DNA of 64,000 nucleotides from NCBI RefSeq assembly GCF_026898135.2, contig NZ_CP114035.2:1839501-1903500 (forward strand), written 5' to 3'. A program made the translations under genes and the position numbers. Below are positions 55,784 to 64,000 of the stretch, piece by piece. Under the pieces are notes generated by a model. That model was given only the letters and a program-made list of their open reading frames with translations. It searched no databases and was not told the origin of the DNA. Each line of letters begins with the position of its first letter. Position 1 is the stretch's first letter. The DNA comes from Pseudomonas fortuita. Lineage in GTDB: Bacteria; Pseudomonadota; Gammaproteobacteria; Pseudomonadales; Pseudomonadaceae.

Positions 55784-56278
55784 TCCGTCACCTATGGTCC
55801 TACCGTCCCGCTGCGGTCCTGCTGCGTTTTTCGCAGGTGAGCCCAGCTCCAGCCCGCGCAGCTCGCGGGCTGTCCCACCGTCCCACCGCTCACACGAAGG
55901 CGCGCACATAGGCGCATGCAGCGTATTACGCGCGCGTTGCGCGCAGCGTGCTTTTAATCTCTCTCTTTACACGGGAAAGGGTTAATAACAGTTAGACAGT
56001 GGGACAGCCCTTGATTTTCGGGGGCTCTACAAGTCCCACTATCTCTGCTCCCTTTGGGTCCAATGGGCCAGCGTCAAAGTAAAGCTAAGCCGGGAAGGTG
56101 TATTGCCTCGATATTCGCTAGACATTCCCCAGGCGTTTACCCCTTATTGCTGGGTGGCATTAAAACTCTCTTGCTGCCAGGAAACTCGACCTGCAAAATG
56201 TACCCATCTTCGAGACGTGCGGGCACATAAAGCGACCCGCTAAACACTGAAAACCCCGGCCTTAGCGCCGGGGTTTTT
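55784..56278 (+). promoter_or_regulatory. Late control region of prophage 2
   Basis: About 495 bases without a convincing gene (a 63-codon ORF at 55794 lacks a start site). Contains a GC palindrome GCGCGCGTTGCGCGC followed by TTTTAAT near 55939-55965, an inverted repeat CTGTCCCAC (about 55869) / GTGGGACAG (about 56000), and a terminator CCCCGGC-CTTAGC-GCCGGGG with five T at 56254-56278. Q presumably acts here. Confidence 0.5.
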
Positions 56279-56294
56279 GCATTTGGGGGATTCG

Positions 56295-56642
56295 ATGAAC
56301 AGCGAGCAGCAAGCGTTAGTTGAGATGCCTATCTGGTTGGTGATCTTCCTGTCCCTGGTCGGCGGGGTGTCAGGCGAGATGTGGCGGGCCGACATGGCCG
56401 GTGTTAGCGGCTGGTTCATTTTCCGTCAGGTGCTGCTGCGCTCCGGCGCCTGCGTCGTGTGCGGGCTGTCGACCATCATGTTGCTGTACTCGGCAGGCAT
56501 GTCGATGTGGTCGGCCAGTGCCATCGGCTGCCTCACGGCCACAGCCGGTGCGGATGTCGCCATCGGCTTGTACAAGCGTTGGGTGGCCAAGCGGCTGGGC
56601 GTCTGCGATGTGAAGCCAGAAGTCGGCCGCAATGAAAACTGA
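56295..56642 (+). CDS. Holin-like membrane protein
   Basis: A 115-residue protein with three hydrophobic helices (MPIWLVIFLSLVGGVSGEMW, FIFRQVLLRSGACVVCGLSTIMLLYSAG, MWSASAIGCLTATAGADVAIGLY) and a basic end. Position between Q region and HNH/terminase equals that of the prophage 1 holin. GGGGGA site before ATG 56295. Confidence 0.8.
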   Translation: MNSEQQALVEMPIWLVIFLSLVGGVSGEMWRADMAGVSGWFIFRQVLLRSGACVVCGLSTIMLLYSAGMSMWSASAIGCLTATAGADVAIGLYKRWVAKRLGVCDVKPEVGRNEN

Positions 56643-56991
56643 TGACCGAGGCAGCAGCGCTGCCCGGGGTTATGGCTACCGCTGGCAGAAGTCCCGCGAC
56701 CAATTCCTGCGAGATCATCCGCTTTGCTCCATGTGTTCCCGCGATGACCGCCCGGTAGCGGCAGCTGTCGTTGACCACAAGGTTGCGCCCAGGTTGAAAG
56801 ATGCCAAAGCGAGCGGTGATCCGGCGCGTATCAAGGCAGCATGGAAACTCTTCTGGAGCCAGAACAACTGGCAGCCGCTGTGCAAGCTCTGTCACGACTC
56901 GACCAAGCAGCGCTTGGAGAAGTCAGGACGAATGGTCGGATGCGCGTCTGACGGTAGGCCGCTTGACCCTAACCACCACTGGAATCGGTGA
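56632..56991 (+). CDS. HNH endonuclease adjacent to terminase
   Basis: A 119-residue protein: YGYRWQKSRDQFLRDHPLCSMCSRDDRPVAAAVVDHKVAPR, NWQPLCKLCHDSTKQRLEKSG. CxxC, DHK and CxxCH motifs are complete. Homologue of the 12878 protein; contains a longer insert (AKASGDPARIKAAWKLF). Overlaps the holin gene by 11 bases. Confidence 0.88.
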   Translation: MKTDDRGSSAARGYGYRWQKSRDQFLRDHPLCSMCSRDDRPVAAAVVDHKVAPRLKDAKASGDPARIKAAWKLFWSQNNWQPLCKLCHDSTKQRLEKSGRMVGCASDGRPLDPNHHWNR

Positions 56992-57170
56992 TGAAAACGA
57001 TCAGCGTGATTGTGACAGTTCGCGTCGCTTGGTGGGTGCGCTGGTACCTGCGGGGCGTCGAGGCGGCGGCGATGCTCACGGGCTGCGAGCCCGACTGGGA
57101 TCGGGTCGGTCGCTGGGTTGGCAGGGGCGTGACCGCTTCGGTCAAGCCGCTGCCAGGGGAGGGGGGGTGA
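56991..57170 (+). CDS. Small protein between HNH and terminase genes
   Basis: A 59-residue protein: KTISVIVTVRVAWWVRWYLRGVEAAAMLTGCEPDWDRVGRWVGRGVTASVKP. Amphipathic, Trp/Arg-rich. ATG 56991 overlaps the HNH stop (GTG 56988 alternative). A similar product is common in this position in Pseudomonas phages. Function unknown. Confidence 0.65.
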   Translation: MKTISVIVTVRVAWWVRWYLRGVEAAAMLTGCEPDWDRVGRWVGRGVTASVKPLPGEGG

Positions 57171-57268
57171 AAAACTTTTTACCCGTCCAGCACTAGACCG
57201 CCACTCGCCCTCTTTCCGCAAAATGCGGGAAAAATGGGGAGGGGGGGGTATCGAATTTAGGAGGGAAC
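57160..57268 (+). other. Putative cos (packaging) region of prophage 2
   Basis: Seven G (57161-57167), then A-rich sequence and CTAGACCGCC (57193-57202), as in prophage 1 at 13293-13333 with the same spacing. Hairpin CCGCAAAATGCGG and a second G-run (57240-57247) follow before the terminase gene. Confidence 0.5.
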
Positions 57269-57802
57269 ATGGCAGGAAATGGAAATTCAGGGCGTCCTGC
57301 GAAGCCCGCATCATTGCATATCCTGCAGGGCAACCGCAGCAAGAAAAACTTCGATGAGCTGATCGAGGAAATCAAGTCGCCGGCCGTTCCGGTGGCTGCG
57401 CCGCCGATGCCTGATGTGCTGAGCGACGATGCCGTCGCCGAATGGGAGCGCTTGATTCCTGACCTCACCGCGCTGGGCTTGATCTCCACGTTGGATCAGA
57501 TGGCGTTGGCCACGTACTGCCAGGCATATGCCGATTGGCTGCGCTACCAGCGCTTGATCGCCCAGCGCAATGCGCAGTCGACAGACGATCTTGGTGGCGA
57601 CATTCAAACCTTCAAGACCGGCGCCCAGCAGATGCATGTCTTGCGGCAGCTCGCGAACGATGCAGAGAAGCGCGCCAACGCCGCAGGCGCTCAGTTTGGC
57701 TTCTCGCCCATGGCTCGCCGGAATCTGAAAACGGCCCCAGCGCCGCAAGGTGAGCTTTTCCCCAATGAGCAACGAGACGCCGCAACCCGATATTTCAGCT
57801 GA
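57269..57802 (+). CDS. Terminase small subunit, P27 family
   Basis: A 177-residue protein: GRPAKPASLHILQGNRSKKN at the start and DAVAEWERLIPDLTALGLISTLDQMALATYCQAYADWLRYQRLI, the P27 small terminase signature. Different family from prophage 1 TerS. Overlaps the large subunit gene by 38 bases. Confidence 0.92.
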   Translation: MAGNGNSGRPAKPASLHILQGNRSKKNFDELIEEIKSPAVPVAAPPMPDVLSDDAVAEWERLIPDLTALGLISTLDQMALATYCQAYADWLRYQRLIAQRNAQSTDDLGGDIQTFKTGAQQMHVLRQLANDAEKRANAAGAQFGFSPMARRNLKTAPAPQGELFPNEQRDAATRYFS

Positions 57803-59591
57803 TGACCGTGTCACCGCATTCGCACAGGCTGTCCTGGCCAGCGAAATTGTTGCGGGCCCCAATGTCCGCAACGCATGTGCGCGCCACCTGCGCGACCTGG
57901 AATCTGGCGCAGAGCGGGGCTTAGTCTGGGATCGGGCAGCAGCTGATCGCGCCATTGGATTTTTCGAGGATGTTCTGTGCCTCAACGGCGGCGACTATGA
58001 GGGGCTGCCGTTCTTCCTCGCGCCCTGGCAAGCATTCGTGGTGGGCAGCCTGTTTGGTTGGATGACCGAAGACGGCTACCGTCGCTTCCGCCTTGCTTAC
58101 ATCGAGACCGGGAAGGGCTCAGGGAAGAGCCCCCTGGTTGCCGGCATCGGCCTGTATGGCCTGGTGTCGGATGGCGAAAACCGCGCCGAAATTTACGCTG
58201 CCGCGACCAAGCGTGACCAGGCCATGATTCTTTTCCGCGATGCAGTCAGCATGGTGAACATGTCGCCGCATATGGCCAGCCGAGTGGTCCAGTCAGGCCG
58301 CGATGAGAAGGTGTGGAACCTTTATTACCCGAACACCAAGTCGTTCTTCAAACCGATCAGCGCGGACGAAGGCCAGTCCGGCCCCCGGCCTCACATCGGC
58401 TTGCTGGATGAGCTGCACGAGCACAAGACCGCGACCACCGTGAACATGATGCGCGCCGGTACCAAGAACCGGCGCAAGGCCATGGTGGTGATGATCACCA
58501 ACAGCGGCTCTGACAAGAAAACGGTCTGCGGCCAGTATCACGACCTCGGTGTGCGCATCTGTGCGGGCCAGGAGGATGACGACAGCTTCTTTGCGTTCAT
58601 TTGCTCCCTTGATGAGGGCGACGATCCATTCAAGGACGAAAGCTGCTGGGCTAAAGTAAACCCTTCGCTGGATTACATTGCCGAAGGGCAGAGCGACGGG
58701 ATCCCCGGGCGCAAGTACCTGCGAGAACAGGTCCAGTCAGCACGCGGTCTACCCGCGCAGGAATCGGTCGTTCGCCGCTTGAACTTCTGCGAGTGGACGC
58801 AGGCCGAGTCGCCATGGATTTCTTGGGAGATCTGGAGCCAGGCTACGGAGCGGGTGCGGATGCGCCGTCTTCGCGATCGGCCCTGTGTGGGTGGCCTCGA
58901 CCTTGCGAGCACCACCGACCTCACGGCGTTCGTGCTGCTGTTCTACCCCACGGCCGAGGACCCGCACTGGCGGCTTTTGCCTTACTTCTGGATCCCGGAT
59001 CACGACCTGGCCGAGCGGGAAAAGCGCGACAAGGTGCCGTATGCGCTCTGGATCAAGGAGGGCCATCTGGAAACCACGCCGGGTCGCGCTATCAGCAAGC
59101 TGCATGTGCTGCGTCGACTGCAGACCATCTGCGCGTACTTTGACGTGCGCAAGATCGCCTACGATCGCTGGCGCATTGAAGACTTGAAACAGCTGATGAT
59201 CGAGCACGACATCGAGCTGCCGGAAATGCTGCCGTTTGGCCAGGGGTTCAAGGACATGGGGCCGGCGGTTGATGAGTTCGAGCGCCGGCTGTTGGGGCTG
59301 CCGCCCGAACCCAGTCAGGGCGAGTTTACCGATCTGAGTGCAGAGGACTTTGAGGTGGTCAGCGAAGTGCCCGATGTCGAGACGTTGCGGCACGACGGAA
59401 ACCCGGTGATGACCTGGTGCGCCGGCAACGCGGTGATCGTGTGTGACCCGGCAAACAACCGCAAAGCAGACAAGGCCAAGGCCACAGGCCGTATTGACGG
59501 GATCGTTGCGGGCTTGATGGCTACCGGAATCAGCGGTGCGGCTATCGAAGGCAGCGGCAAATCAATCTACGACGAAGGTGCTGGTATATGA
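57765..59591 (+). CDS. Terminase large subunit (HK97 type)
   Basis: A 608-residue packaging motor: Walker A ETGKGSGKSPLVAGIGL (near 118), Walker B IGLLDELHEHKT (near 212), coupling motif MITNSGSDKK; the nuclease starts near VGGLDLASTTDLTAFVLLF (first catalytic Asp) with VNMVGVD-like later acid region (ISAEDF). ATG 57765 preferred over GTG 57750. Complete length. Confidence 0.93.
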   Translation: MSNETPQPDISADDRVTAFAQAVLASEIVAGPNVRNACARHLRDLESGAERGLVWDRAAADRAIGFFEDVLCLNGGDYEGLPFFLAPWQAFVVGSLFGWMTEDGYRRFRLAYIETGKGSGKSPLVAGIGLYGLVSDGENRAEIYAAATKRDQAMILFRDAVSMVNMSPHMASRVVQSGRDEKVWNLYYPNTKSFFKPISADEGQSGPRPHIGLLDELHEHKTATTVNMMRAGTKNRRKAMVVMITNSGSDKKTVCGQYHDLGVRICAGQEDDDSFFAFICSLDEGDDPFKDESCWAKVNPSLDYIAEGQSDGIPGRKYLREQVQSARGLPAQESVVRRLNFCEWTQAESPWISWEIWSQATERVRMRRLRDRPCVGGLDLASTTDLTAFVLLFYPTAEDPHWRLLPYFWIPDHDLAEREKRDKVPYALWIKEGHLETTPGRAISKLHVLRRLQTICAYFDVRKIAYDRWRIEDLKQLMIEHDIELPEMLPFGQGFKDMGPAVDEFERRLLGLPPEPSQGEFTDLSAEDFEVVSEVPDVETLRHDGNPVMTWCAGNAVIVCDPANNRKADKAKATGRIDGIVAGLMATGISGAAIEGSGKSIYDEGAGI

Positions 59592-59773
59592 AAAAACTCG
59601 AACTGTTGGCCTGGGTGGTGGGGCTGCTTGGCTTTGGCCTGCTGGTGGCTGGCTTGGCGATGCTCAGCGTGCCCTTCGCATTCATCATGGCCGGTATCGG
59701 CTTGCTGCTGTGGGCCTATCTGGCAGACAAGGCGGCGGCCGCTCCGGCGCCCATGCATGACGGGGGTGGCTGA
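59588..59773 (+). CDS. Small membrane protein between terminase and portal
   Basis: A 61-residue protein: MKKLELLAWVVGLLGFGLLV, AGLAMLSVPFAFIMAGIGLLLWAYLAD; two hydrophobic helices, then an Ala/Pro-rich tail. ATGA overlaps on both sides. Same position as the 53-residue membrane protein of prophage 1 but no clear sequence identity. Confidence 0.75.
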   Translation: MKKLELLAWVVGLLGFGLLVAGLAMLSVPFAFIMAGIGLLLWAYLADKAAAAPAPMHDGGG

Positions 59774-61047
59774 TGTTCTTCAGCAAACAACGCGGATCGG
59801 CGCAAAGCGTGGTGTCCAGCCCGGACGGTGATGTTTGGCGCGGTTTGATTGGGTCGGGCCGCAGCAGCTCAGGCGCCAGGGTCACCCCGGAATCTGCGCT
59901 CGCAGTGCCGGTCATTCAGAACTGCGTCACGCTGCTGGCCGAGAGCATCGCGCAGCTGCCACTTGAGCTGTACCGGCGAACCGGTAACGGCCAACGAGAC
60001 GCGGCGATCAACCATCCGCTGTACGACGTGCTGCGCTACCAGCCCAACGCCTTTCAGACTCCCTACGAACATCGCGAAGGCAGTCAGATGGCAGCCGGCC
60101 TGCGGGGCAACAGCTACAGCTACATCGACCGGCGCGACGATGGCAACGTAGTCGGGCTCTGGCCGATCCACAACGACAAGGTGGTTGTGTGTAAAGGCGG
60201 CGACATGTTGCCGTATTACCAGATCGGCGCCTTCGAAGACCGATTGCCGATGCGCCTGATTCACCTCGTCCGGTGGCAGTCGCACAATTTTTACGAGGGG
60301 TTGTCACCGATCCTGCTGCACGCCGAGGCAGTGGGGCTGGCTCAGGCGGTCCGTCAGTACACCGGCAAGTCGTTTGCTAACGGGGTGACGGTCTCGGGTG
60401 TGATCGAGCGACCACGCGAATCACCGGCTATCAAGGATCAGGGTTCGATTGACCGCGTCCTGGATCAGTGGGGCAACAAGTTTGGCGGTATGGATAACGC
60501 CAAGAAGGTCGCGATGCTGCAGGAGGGTATGACCTTCAAGCCGGTCTCGATGACCAACGTTGACGCGGAGATTGTCGGCATCCTCAAACTGTCCGGGGTC
60601 GACTGCGCACGGATCTACAAGATCCCGCTGCCGATGGTCAACGACCTGGACAAGGCCAACTACAACACCATCGAGCAACTGCTGATTCAGTTCGTGGTGT
60701 TTGGTTTGCTGCCCTGGGTCAAGCGGCACGAGCAGTCGATGATGCGCGACTTCCTGCTGCCGCAGGATCGGCGCGATTACTTCATCGAGTTCAACATGGC
60801 AGGGCTCCTGCGCGGCGATCAAAAAAGCCGATACGAGTCCTACGCCATTGGTCGGCAGTGGGGCTGGTTGTCGGTCAACGACATCCGGCGTCTGGAAAAC
60901 ATGCCGCCTGTGACGGGCGGCGATGTCTACCTCCAGCCGCTGAACATGGTTGGCGCGGGCAAAGGACAGCCTGACCTCAATGATCCGAAGGTGCGGGCTC
61001 AGCTGGAGCTGCAGCTGCGCGATATCGAAAGGATGCTTGCACAATGA
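59773..61047 (+). CDS. HK97-family portal protein
   Basis: A 424-residue portal: SALAVPVIQNCVTLLAESIAQLPLELYRRTGNGQRDAAINHPLYDVLRYQPNAFQTPYEHREGSQMAAGLRGNSYSYIDR; FEDRLPMRLIHLVRW; KIPLPMVNDLDKANYNTIEQLLIQFVVFGLLPWVKR. Complete. ATG overlaps the preceding stop. Confidence 0.93.
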   Translation: MFFSKQRGSAQSVVSSPDGDVWRGLIGSGRSSSGARVTPESALAVPVIQNCVTLLAESIAQLPLELYRRTGNGQRDAAINHPLYDVLRYQPNAFQTPYEHREGSQMAAGLRGNSYSYIDRRDDGNVVGLWPIHNDKVVVCKGGDMLPYYQIGAFEDRLPMRLIHLVRWQSHNFYEGLSPILLHAEAVGLAQAVRQYTGKSFANGVTVSGVIERPRESPAIKDQGSIDRVLDQWGNKFGGMDNAKKVAMLQEGMTFKPVSMTNVDAEIVGILKLSGVDCARIYKIPLPMVNDLDKANYNTIEQLLIQFVVFGLLPWVKRHEQSMMRDFLLPQDRRDYFIEFNMAGLLRGDQKSRYESYAIGRQWGWLSVNDIRRLENMPPVTGGDVYLQPLNMVGAGKGQPDLNDPKVRAQLELQLRDIERMLAQ

Positions 61048-61994
61048 AGCACTACATCCGGGCCTCCGGCCTGCTGTTCAATCAGCCGCTGCTGCTTGCG
61101 CCTGACATGCTCGATCTAGGTGTGCGCTGGGCAAACCAGGCCATGAACCTCAACATCATCAATCTGGCCCCAGGCGTGGCCAAACTGGGCTTCTATGACG
61201 ATGATGAAGCCCAAGACCGCGCCAACCTCGAAGCAGAGCGGGAGCGCGTAGCGCTGGAGGCCACCGGGGTGCAAGTGCTGCCTGTACATGGCTTTCTGGT
61301 CAGTCGCGGCGCCCATATCAATGCCTGCGAGACGATGACCAGTTACGAAGGTTTGCGGCAGCAACTGCGCGCTGCCATCGCTGATCCCCTGGTAGAGCGC
61401 ATCGTGCTGGATATCGACACGCCAGGCGGCTCGGCCGTGGGTGCCTTCGAGCTGGCTGCGGACATCCGGGCGATGTCGTTGATCAAGCCCATCACCGGGA
61501 TCGTCAACTTCATGGCCTACAGCGGCGGTTATCTGATCGGCGCGGCGTGCAGCGAGCTGGTGGTCAGCCAGACCAGTGGCGTTGGCTCGGTGGGTGTCAT
61601 CGCCAGTCATATGGAGCGCTCCAAGCAACTGGAGACGGCGGGAGTCAAGGTGACGACGGTGTATGCCGGTGCGCACAAGAACGACCTGAGCCCGAATGAG
61701 CCGCTAACCGAGCAATCGATCAGGGTGCTCAATGACCTGGTGCAGGAAAGCTATCAGCTCTTCACTGGCGCGGTGGCCGACTATCGTGGCATGAGCATCC
61801 AGGCGGTGCGGGCTACTGAGGCAGGGCTGTATCGCGGTCAAGCCGCGATAGCCATTGGTTTTGCGGATCGCCTGCAAACCCCGCAGGACGCAGTCGATGA
61901 TTTGGCCCGCGCTGTCGCGCAGAGCCGGATGCAGCGGCGGGGCAGCCGAATCGGCCTTCGGGCTTCGGCAATGAACATTCAAGCAACCCTCTGA
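61044..61994 (+). CDS. S49-family head maturation protease
   Basis: A 316-residue protein: residues 80-270 form an SppA-like Ser protease (VERIVLDIDTPGGSAVGAFELAADIRAM; MAYSGGYLIGAACSELVVSQTSGVGSVGVIASH) with the catalytic Ser in YSGGY. The C-terminal 40 residues are basic. It replaces the ClpP-like protease of prophage 1. Overlaps portal by four bases. Confidence 0.9.
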   Translation: MKHYIRASGLLFNQPLLLAPDMLDLGVRWANQAMNLNIINLAPGVAKLGFYDDDEAQDRANLEAERERVALEATGVQVLPVHGFLVSRGAHINACETMTSYEGLRQQLRAAIADPLVERIVLDIDTPGGSAVGAFELAADIRAMSLIKPITGIVNFMAYSGGYLIGAACSELVVSQTSGVGSVGVIASHMERSKQLETAGVKVTTVYAGAHKNDLSPNEPLTEQSIRVLNDLVQESYQLFTGAVADYRGMSIQAVRATEAGLYRGQAAIAIGFADRLQTPQDAVDDLARAVAQSRMQRRGSRIGLRASAMNIQATL

Positions 61995-62019
61995 CCGCGT
62001 TCGCGGCAGTGATCTACAA

Positions 62020-62040
62020 CCCGCTTCGGCGGGTTTTTTT
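62020..62040 (+). terminator. Hairpin-T-run before the capsid gene
   Basis: CCCGC-TTCG-GCGGG followed by seven T (62034-62040), 17 bases before the capsid ATG. Same layout as the elements in prophage 1. Confidence 0.7.
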
Positions 62041-62056
62041 ATGCCCAGGAGGCACT

Positions 62057-63370
62057 ATGTCCCTTGTTACACAACTGCGAAGCGAACGCGCCACGCTGAA
62101 CGCCTCGATTCAGGCGTTGGCCAAGATCGAGACTGAAGGCGGCACCCTCAGTGCTGAGCAACTCACTCAGTTCACTGAGCTGGAGGCCCAATTCACCGCA
62201 CTGACCTCGAAACTGTCCCGTGCCGAGACGGCTGAGCGGCTTGCCGCTGCAACTGCCAAGCCCTTGAGCGAGGACCCTAAGGCCCTCGACAAGCCGGCCA
62301 GCCATATCTCCGGTCCGTTCAACGAGGCCACCAAGCCAGGTGTCGCGATGGCTCAGATGGTGCGCCTGCTGGTCCAGGCGCAGGGCAACCAGCACGCTGC
62401 TGCCGAAATGGCCAAAACCGGTGGTTACGGTGCTGACGTGCACATGGCGTTGTCGACCGTGACCCCTGGCGCTGGCGGGGTATTGGTACCGGAGAACTTC
62501 AGTACCAGCGTTATCGAATCGCTGCGACCGAAATCAGTGGTCCGCAGCATGGGCGCGGTCAGCCTGCCGTTGAACAACGGAAACCTGACCATGCCCCGCG
62601 TGATCGGCAACACCCAGGTGAGCTATATCGGCACCGAGCAAGACATCGCGGTCACCGACATGCAGTTCGGTGACCTGAAGCTGTCCTCGAAAAAGGCGGC
62701 GGCTATTGTGCCAATCTCCAATGACCTGCTGGCCTATGCTGGTGTTAACCCGCGCATCGATGGGCAAGTGAGCGGTGACTTGGCCACCAGCATGGGCCTG
62801 TCGGAAGACCTGCACTTCATCCGCAGCGTGGGCAGCGCGACCCTGCCGAAGGGCCTGCGCTACTGGGCACCAGCGGCAAACGTTCTGCCGGCACCGGCTG
62901 GTGAGACGCTGCAGATCGTTGATCGCTACCTTGGCGGCATGATGCTGCGCCTCGAGGCGGCGAACGTCGATCTGAATGCATGTGGCTGGCTGATGGCGCC
63001 ACGCACCCTGCGCTGGCTCCAGTCGCTGCGTGATGGCAACGGCAACAAGGCCTACCCGGAAATCGATCTGGGCTTGCTCAAGGGCTACAAGGTGGCACTG
63101 ACCACGCAGATCCCGACCAACCTTGGCGCCGGTGGCAATGAGTCCGAGATCTACTTCGTCAACTTCGCCGATTGCTACATCGGCGAGGACACCAACTTGG
63201 CGATCGCTATCAGTACCGAGGCTTCCTACAAGGATGCCAACGGCGACACCGTCAGTGCCTTCCAGCGCGACCAGACCCTGATCCGCGTCATCAGCAAGCA
63301 TGACTTCGGTCCTCGCCATGTGGAGTCGGTATCGGTAGGTACCGGCATCACTTGGGGCGCCGGGATGTAA
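62057..63370 (+). CDS. HK97-family major capsid protein
   Basis: A 437-residue protein: delta domain with coiled coil (RSERATLNASIQALAKIETEGGTLSAEQLTQFTELEAQFTALTSKLSRAE), then the HK97 fold (VIESLRPKSVVRSMGAVSLPLNNGNLTMPR; LKLSSKKAAAIVPISNDLLAYAG). AGGAGG before ATG 62057. Cleaved by the S49 protease during maturation. Confidence 0.93.
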   Translation: MSLVTQLRSERATLNASIQALAKIETEGGTLSAEQLTQFTELEAQFTALTSKLSRAETAERLAAATAKPLSEDPKALDKPASHISGPFNEATKPGVAMAQMVRLLVQAQGNQHAAAEMAKTGGYGADVHMALSTVTPGAGGVLVPENFSTSVIESLRPKSVVRSMGAVSLPLNNGNLTMPRVIGNTQVSYIGTEQDIAVTDMQFGDLKLSSKKAAAIVPISNDLLAYAGVNPRIDGQVSGDLATSMGLSEDLHFIRSVGSATLPKGLRYWAPAANVLPAPAGETLQIVDRYLGGMMLRLEAANVDLNACGWLMAPRTLRWLQSLRDGNGNKAYPEIDLGLLKGYKVALTTQIPTNLGAGGNESEIYFVNFADCYIGEDTNLAIAISTEASYKDANGDTVSAFQRDQTLIRVISKHDFGPRHVESVSVGTGITWGAGM

Positions 63371-63430
63371 GTCGGCGAGGCCCTGGCCATCGTCCGGGGC
63401 CATCACTTCAGTTTGAGCGAGGTACTGATT

Positions 63431-63853
63431 ATGAGCACAACCGTAACCGTGCGTTTCACGAAGCCGTGGCGCACCTATTTCCCTGGTGATGTTGCCGGAT
63501 TTGAAAAGGACATTGCCGATGCCCTGGTGGGCGGTGGCGTGGCCACGGCTTACAGCGACAAGCCTGTTGGCGCGCCGATCGACAAGGCGCCGAAACCGGC
63601 TACAAACAAGGCGCCTGCCAGGCGGGTCGGTACTGCCAAGGTGGATAACGGGTCGTCTGGCGCCGGCTCGCTGGTGTCGGCACTGCCAGCGGCCTCGATG
63701 GTGGCCCCTGAGCCAGGTCCGGACAACGATGGGCTGGAAGATGCGGACGCTGGTGGCGGTGAGGGCGAGGATGGCCCTGAATCAACCGGCAGCACTGTCG
63801 TCGATGGCAGTGGCGGCGAGCCCGAAGAAGATGACGATGACGCGAAGCCGTAA
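63431..63853 (+). CDS. Acidic low-complexity head-region protein
   Basis: A 140-residue protein: a folded N-terminus (VTVRFTKPWRTYFPGDVAGFEKDIADALVGGGVATAYSD) then a Pro/Gly and very acidic tail (NDGLEDADAGGGEGEDGPES). Same slot as the 19095 gene in prophage 1, with the module order reversed (folded part first). ATG 63431 preferred over TTG 63413. Confidence 0.7.
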   Translation: MSTTVTVRFTKPWRTYFPGDVAGFEKDIADALVGGGVATAYSDKPVGAPIDKAPKPATNKAPARRVGTAKVDNGSSGAGSLVSALPAASMVAPEPGPDNDGLEDADAGGGEGEDGPESTGSTVVDGSGGEPEEDDDDAKP

Positions 63854-63855
63854 CC

Positions 63856-64000
63856 ATGGCACGTCGAATCGCATACATCGGTGAGCCGGTCCTGACCTTG
63901 GAGCAGGTAGCGTTCCAGTGTCGGCTTGACCCTGAAGACACGGTACCGGAACTGATCACGGATTTGATCATTCCCGGCGTCACGGCGCAGGCAGAGGAAC
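63856..64000 (+). CDS. Head-tail connector gp6-like, truncated by the window end
   Basis: Only the first 48 residues are visible: MARRIAYIGEPVLTLEQVAF and QCRLDPEDTVPELITDLIIPGVTAQAEE. The LTLEQVAFQCRLDPED...L..LI..A pattern is the gp6-like connector start, as expected after capsid. Starts two bases after the preceding stop. Confidence 0.82.
   Translation, partial: MARRIAYIGEPVLTLEQVAFQCRLDPEDTVPELITDLIIPGVTAQAEE

Larger units (their letters stand above)
46043..64000. mobile_element. Prophage 2 (lambda/HK97-like siphophage), right end outside the window
   Basis: Integrase at the left border, leftward early operon, CI/Cro switch, CII-type regulator, primase-helicase, Q, holin, HNH, terminase, portal, protease and capsid, in the canonical order. 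All hallmark genes appear intact. The left limit is given as the palindrome before the integrase; the att site could be up to 350 bases further left. Confidence 0.9.

Noticed and set aside
55794..55985. 63-codon ORF after Q of prophage 2
   Set aside because: No ribosome site, Ser/Arg/Pro-rich and placed in the late control region with palindromes.
1..63140. GGTGGCAATGAGTC at the window start and again near 63131
   Set aside because: A short match in unrelated contexts (capsid coding and outside the first gene); likely chance.

Overview
The window comes from a high-GC pseudomonad. Its protein types (PrtN-family activators, a low-affinity iron permease, YciF, CinA-like and DUF421 proteins, Pseudomonas-type phage morphogenesis genes) suggest the Pseudomonas putida/fluorescens lineage; that assignment is inference. 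Almost all of it is prophage: two unrelated lambda/HK97-like siphoprophages in the same orientation, separated by about 5 kb of chromosomal or cargo genes.

Prophage 1 (left edge to about 40.56 kb) is cut by the window start. It has a leftward early operon (HTH protein, small membrane protein, SSB, an Rmf/CrpP-like 53-residue protein, an 82-residue protein) and a control region with CI-type operators and a LexA-box-driven small acidic gene. An AT-rich insert follows, carrying two tandem Doc/Fic proteins next to a broken CI tail. After that come the CI repressor, Cro, replication genes (O-like and DnaC-like), YbcO-like and VRR-NUC nucleases, an internally placed tyrosine recombinase, and antiterminator Q. 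The late operon runs holin, HNH, terminase, portal, ClpP-like protease, capsid, head-tail joining, tail tube, tail chaperones (with a lambda-type slippery site), tape measure, M, L, K, lipoprotein, I, a giant 3266-residue J, endolysin and Rz/Rz1.

The interval from 40.6 to 46.0 kb holds a small Pseudomonas protein, a CheY-like receiver, an iron-permease-like protein, YciF (DUF892), a leftward cinA-like/DUF421 cluster, a PLDc_N membrane protein, a frameshifted small gene, and a two-gene unit directly behind a perfect LexA box.

Prophage 2 (about 46.0 kb to the right edge) starts with a tyrosine integrase. A leftward operon of ten small genes follows, with two PrtN-family proteins and a KilAC-like protein. 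Its CI/Cro switch uses operators (ATCAAC-N5-GTTGAT) different from prophage 1 (CACG-N3-CGTG). Next come an approximately 530-nt untranslated array of stem-loops, a CII-type regulator, a TraR/DksA zinc finger, a TOPRIM-primase/VapE helicase, Q, holin, HNH, terminase, portal, S49 protease and capsid, running off the window at a head-tail connector.

The most promising leads for something new are: (1) the stem-loop array at 51.9-52.5 kb, made of two diverged copies offset by about 284 nt, with the hairpins kept by compensating changes and the same CACCAC loop; (2) the tandem Doc/Fic module; (3) a LexA-controlled small acidic gene beside a CI that lacks the usual Ala-Gly cleavage dipeptide, suggesting antirepressor-style induction; (4) the modular J protein with duplicated adhesin-like domains.
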